A program made the translations under genes and the position numbers. Positions 8,587-11,119 of a stretch of DNA of 11,119 nt are shown here, piece by piece. The notes beneath the pieces are model-generated. The model saw only the letters and a list, made by a program, of their open reading frames with translations. It searched no databases and was not told where the DNA came from. The DNA comes from Larix sibirica (lineage: Eukaryota; Streptophyta; Pinopsida; Pinales; Pinaceae). The stretch is taken from positions 5,703 through 16,821 of the forward strand of contig NWUY0300054808.1 in the NCBI GenBank assembly GCA_004151065.3, written 5' to 3'. Every line of letters starts with the position of its first letter. The stretch's first letter is position 1.

Positions 8587-8596
8587 CTATAAATAG
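8587..8596 (+). promoter_or_regulatory. TATA box, CTATAAATAG
   Basis: This is an almost ideal plant TATA box. It lies about 50 nt upstream of the ATG at 8640 and about 90 nt downstream of the 33-nt repeat tract. A start site around 8617-8625 would give a short leader. It is the best candidate promoter for the decayed coding element that follows, although that element's first intact-looking frame begins later. Confidence 0.45.
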
Positions 8597-8745
8597 TTGT
8601 TTTTCACCATGTTTTACCCATTGTTATTGTCCTCTTATCATGAACTTTCAAGGCACCCCGTATCGATCCCTACATGTCATATGAAGACACTTGGAATAAG
8701 ATGAGATAATTCTACGTGGTCCTCCAATCAACCATTCTCCTCCAC

Positions 8746-8791
8746 CTATCGATGAACTACCAAATAAGCTATCGATGAACTACCAAATAAG
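8746..8791. repeat. 23-bp perfect tandem duplication
   Basis: CTATCGATGAACTACCAAATAAG (23 bases, given here by ends CTATCGATG and CAAATAAG) is present exactly twice, at 8746-8768 and 8769-8791. The identity indicates a recent event. Because 23 is not a multiple of three, it shifts any reading frame that crosses it. Confidence 0.97.
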
Positions 8792-8976
8792 CTCCCTCTT
8801 CACTTTAATCCATCCTTTGTTTTATAGAACATTTGGGTTCTATTTGACTCCCTAGGGATTTCTAGCAAGTATGCTTAGTGTTTATCCCCAGGATATGGGT
8901 AACATTGGTTGAAGAGTTTACAACCCCTAGGATGTACTTTCCCCCTCACAATCACAGTTGACTAAAATCAAGAACC

Positions 8977-8984
8977 AAACCCTA
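8977..8984 (+). promoter_or_regulatory. Telo-box motif AAACCCTA
   Basis: AAACCCTA is a common motif in plant promoters and 5' leaders of growth-related genes and equals one telomere unit plus a base. It lies about 390 nt after the TATA box at 8587, in the expected leader or N-terminal region. A second copy is at 7328-7335. Eight-base motifs also arise by chance. Confidence 0.3.
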
Positions 8985-9096
8985 GTTTCAGAACCGAAGC
9001 TTCTTCTCTTTCGAGTAGGGTTAAAACGTACCAAGGTTTCACATTTTTTCTTTGGGTGTTTTCTAATTTAAAGGTCGATTTTAGCCCTGGACATTT

Positions 9097-9405
9097 CATG
9101 ATGCCCTCACAGAGGCCACTACAACCATGGTGGATATGAGTATGTTAACTAGGGATTCTTTGGTGTTGTCCCTAGAAGACCTGTTTATTCCCAGTCGCAC
9201 TTAACATGCCTTCTCAGAATCCCTTGCCCTTCAAAGTCCAAGAGTGCCAATCACATTTTGTAACTTATTAATGGTTGGTGATTGCATGGCAAGAAGATTT
9301 CAATTTTTTAGATTTGGAACACTAGAAAACTTAACCACTCATAGATGACAAGATCTATTTTTAGTTCTGAGATTCTCAAGGGCCATCAACATTTTAACTC
9401 TGTAG
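9097..9405 (+). pseudogene. Decayed protein segment A (frame 1), unidentified plant repeat-associated family
   Basis: In frame 1, from about 9097, the sequence reads as coherent protein. ATG 9127 begins MVDMSMLTRDSLVLSLEDLF, and there are stops only at 9202 (TAA), 9346 (TGA) and 9403 (TAG). Between them are HAFSESLALQSPRVPITF and then NLLMVGDCMARRFQFFRFG, with TLENLTTHR before the TGA. The mix of charged, hydrophobic and proline residues is unlike the AT-rich chance frames elsewhere. From about 9350 the better reading appears to move to frame 0 (HQHFNSVGKGHFELVFVVV, then CMDSLVTD), implying a frameshift. The style recalls uncharacterised, multi-copy ORFs of large plant genomes, but I cannot name the family. 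No catalytic motif is visible. Confidence 0.5.
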
Positions 9406-9539
9406 GTAAAGGGCATTTTGAACTTGTTTTTGTTGTTGTTACTTGCATGGACTCATTAGTGACAGATTAGAATTCTTATAATGTTTCTTTTTATCACATG
9501 GAAAATGATATTGTGCTCAATGGATTGTAGGATCCCACC
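9406..9539 (+). pseudogene. Decayed protein segment B (frame 0 continuation)
   Basis: Frame 0 carries GHFELVFVVVTCMDSLVTD, a TAG at 9468, then NSYNVSFYHMENDIVLNGL, and a TAG at 9528. It joins segment A after a presumed frameshift near 9350-9400 and runs on without frame change into segment C. The hydrophobic core FELVFVVV followed by polar blocks suggests a folded domain. Function is unknown. Confidence 0.4.
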
Positions 9540-10604
9540 ATGTCGCGGTGAACTACAAGACAACAATCTAAATTTGTGTAGGAGATACCATTAAAGGACG
9601 AACAAGCTGAAGAAGATCCATTGCAAATCTAGTATGATGACACTTAGAGAACCACTAGAACTGAGATGGAGTACAAACGGGGGGAAATACATCATATTTT
9701 CAGTAGTGAAGAGTATCAAGGTGCCAATATAGAAGAGGTTCTTATTATCAGAACATCAAAATATTTGGGCTTCATAAACTGGTAGCAAGAGCTGAATTTT
9801 TCCATTGCATGGGGGTAATAGGATGGATATTATGTCATGCCGAATCTATGGCATGTAGCATAAAGGATTCTTTGGGAAAATGAATCATTTATTTTTGGCT
9901 GATCCATCTCACGAAATCCTATAGACTCTCGACAATGGAAATCCACATGACTATGGAATGGATTGAGAGCTTGCAGTTGGAATATAGAGTTACTACAAAC
10001 CTTTTATGAAGAATATATGGAAAGGGTACTGCAACACATTTTAAGATCAGTTGGACCCTGTTTCTATAATATGTCACCGTCCGGATGTCTAATTTCATGA
10101 TCTAAATATGCTATTTGAATGGTGACACAGTTAGGGGATTGGTACTTAACATATGAAGGTACATATTTGTGCATCTATGGAGGATCCAAAGCTCGATACG
10201 TCTACCCCCAGTATGTCACAGATTTCATGGTCCTTAAGGAGATAATAAGGTATACCTTCCTGAATGGTATTGGGAATTTCTTGAATAGTAATAAAAAGTA
10301 ATCATGGCCTCCCCTACTTATAATAGTTTGGGTGTACAAAATTTCTAAGGAAAAGGAGGCTACTTTGATGACCAAAGACTTTGAATCCTTTCACTTTGGA
10401 GAAAGGACATTTTTCAAGAATGATAGTCATGGAAAGGTACCCAATAATTGTGCAGTTGTCAAAATATCCTATGCTTATGATGATCAATTATATGTTGAGG
10501 TGGAAGTATATTAGAGAGCACACAATTTTAAGAACTGGATAGGAGAAGGAAGTGAGGAAAAATCTCTAAATAGGAAGGCACCGATATGCAAATTGGAGAA
10601 GTGA
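9540..10604 (+). pseudogene. Decayed protein segment C (frame 0), conserved GDWYLTYEGTY block
   Basis: One frame stays protein-like for about 350 codons despite 15 stops (9549, 9579, 9630, 9645, 9783, 9816, 9819, 9861, 9900, 9948, 10098, 10116, 10299, 10512, 10602). The longest open runs are 9648-9782, 9951-10097, 10119-10298 and 10302-10511. The best blocks are TFYEEYMERVLQHILRSVG, then GDWYLTYEGTYLCIYGG (from about 10134), PQYVTDFMVLKEIIRYTF, and after one stop SWPPLLIIVWVYKIS and HFGERTFFKNDSHGKV. ATG 10119 and ATG 10332 are merely internal methionines of this frame, not real starts. No polymerase, protease, integrase or zinc-knuckle motif is seen. The absence of frameshifts with many point-mutation stops suggests decay mainly by C-to-T change. 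It is probably a mobile-element-associated protein of unknown family. Confidence 0.55.
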
Positions 10605-10882
10605 TGGAAGAAGTACAACAAAAATGACTATAAGAAGTTGCCCGAAAGAAAGATGAATTAGAAGCTTTATTAGTAGAGACAAACAAGAAACTACAAGAGG
10701 AGGAGCAAGTGAAGAGAGCTCAAGAAGAAGGTCAAGAAAGGAAATCCAAAGAAGAAGAAAGAAGGAAAGTAGAATTTCTTAGAGAACAAGAGGAAGCTTG
10801 AGAAAGGGAAGAACAAACTTTGCAAGAAGAACTTAAGAGAAAAGGTAAGGAGGAATCTCAGAAAAATGTCATAGAACAATAA
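10586..10882 (+). pseudogene. Decayed coiled-coil segment D (frame 2)
   Basis: From ATG 10586, frame 2 encodes a long charged helix rich in Glu, Lys, Arg and Gln. Stops interrupt it at 10625 (TGA), 10631 (TAA) and 10799 (TGA), and it ends at TAA 10880. The longest open run is 10634-10798 (55 codons) with pieces such as KKDELEALLVETNKKLQEEE and ERKSKEEERRKVEFLREQEE. The heptad-like spacing of Leu/Val among E/K/R residues predicts a coiled coil, probably for self-association. It overlaps the end of segment C in another frame, so a frameshift between about 10515 and 10586 separates the two. The 138-codon minus-strand frame over 10691-11107 is the Phe/Leu/Ser-rich shadow of this purine-rich tract. 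Confidence 0.5.
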
Positions 10883-10901
10883 AAAGGATAGGGTTGAGTA
10901 A

Positions 10902-11119
10902 GTGCAGAGTAGTGGTACCAAAGACATGGACATTGACAATGTGACCACAAGCACCGAGATCCCACACAATGGAGGATTTTTTCCCTTCAAGGAATTAGGC
11001 CTTACCCCATACATGCCATATAAAGAATATGTTGTGGCCAAGTTGGAAACTATAATATTTGACCCCAAGAGGAATAAGATCATCAAAAGAACAAAAGAAA
11101 TACTCAAGGTTTCATCGCA
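10902..11119 (+). pseudogene. Element tail segment E (frame 0), open at the window end
   Basis: After a TAA at 10899, frame 0 is open for 72 codons to the window end. It passes through ATG 10926 and reads VQSSGTKDMDIDNVTTSTEI, then GGFFPFKELGLTPYMPYKEY, and ends with a basic part containing FDPKRNKIIKRTKEILKV. It follows the coiled coil closely and returns to the frame of segment C, so it probably belongs to the same protein. The 3' end lies outside the window. Function is not recognised. Confidence 0.45.

Larger units (their letters stand above)
8640..9096 (+). pseudogene. Leader or N-terminal part of the decayed element
   Basis: The ATG at 8640 opens MNFQGTPYRSLHVI, then meets TGA and TAA within 20 codons. 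Frame 0 continues with ILRGPPINHSPPPIDELPNKL up to the 23-bp duplication at 8746-8791. Beyond the duplication the better reading moves to frame 2, with several stops, as far as about 9120. It contains PIDELPNKLPLHFNPSF and later KTYQGFTFFLWVFSNLKV. The evidence is weak: proline-rich coherent pieces and a matching frame shift. It may instead be an untranslated leader; the AAACCCTA motif at 8977-8984 would fit a 5' leader. I do not recognise the product. Confidence 0.3.

Noticed and set aside
10119-10301. Treating ATG 10119 (60 codons) and ATG 10332 (60 codons) as two separate small genes
   Set aside because: Both lie in the same frame, are separated only by one TAA, and protein-like text continues upstream of the first and between them; they are pieces of one decayed ORF.
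10691-11107. 138-codon minus-strand open frame, the longest in the window
   Set aside because: It is antisense to the purine-rich coiled-coil segment; GAA/AGA-type codons on the + strand give a Phe/Leu/Ser run on the other strand. It has no independent domain pattern.

Overview
This looks like intergenic DNA from a large, repeat-rich plant nuclear genome. A gymnosperm is my best guess, but that is inference. The sequence is strongly AT-rich and almost free of CpG (I count about one CpG in the first 1,020 bases), as expected of old, heavily methylated DNA. It has no intact gene, rRNA, tRNA, CRISPR array or bacterial-type signal. The open frames are short, and most are chance or shadow frames.

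Layout: positions 1-1540 hold no recognisable gene. Around 1540-1985 lies a degenerate tandem array with a period of about 33 nt, followed by an almost pure A/T block (2010-2110). Positions 2110-4360 are non-coding, with a 42-bp tandem duplication (2719-2802), an AAGAT microsatellite and a spaced 17-bp direct repeat. At 4383-4571 a 62-codon frame looks much more protein-like than its surroundings and may be an exon remnant. An imperfect foldback occupies 4975-5088. Possible splice signals lie at 5863-6137. Positions 6242-6730 and about 6835-7376 look like promoter or LTR-type sequence (TATA boxes, AATAAA), followed by a 43-bp tandem duplication (7497-7582).

The main feature is the right-hand 2.5 kb. 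A second degenerate repeat of 31-33 nt (8165-8494) sits just upstream of a good TATA box (8587-8596). From about 8640 to the window end the + strand carries the remains of a large protein-coding element. Three frame segments read as coherent protein between their stops: frame 1 at 9097-9402, frame 0 at 9540-10604, then a charged coiled-coil segment in frame 2 at 10586-10882 and a frame-0 tail running off the end. The central part carries at least 15 in-frame stops. I see no reverse transcriptase, integrase or transposase motif, so the element class is open. The order (unknown globular domain, conserved GDWYLTYEGTY-type block, coiled coil) suggests a multi-copy, plant-specific mobile-element protein that has decayed.

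No genes appear to work together here. The window records layered insertion, local duplication and methylation-driven decay. The CpG content of the right-hand part, higher than the left, suggests a younger or differently sourced segment.
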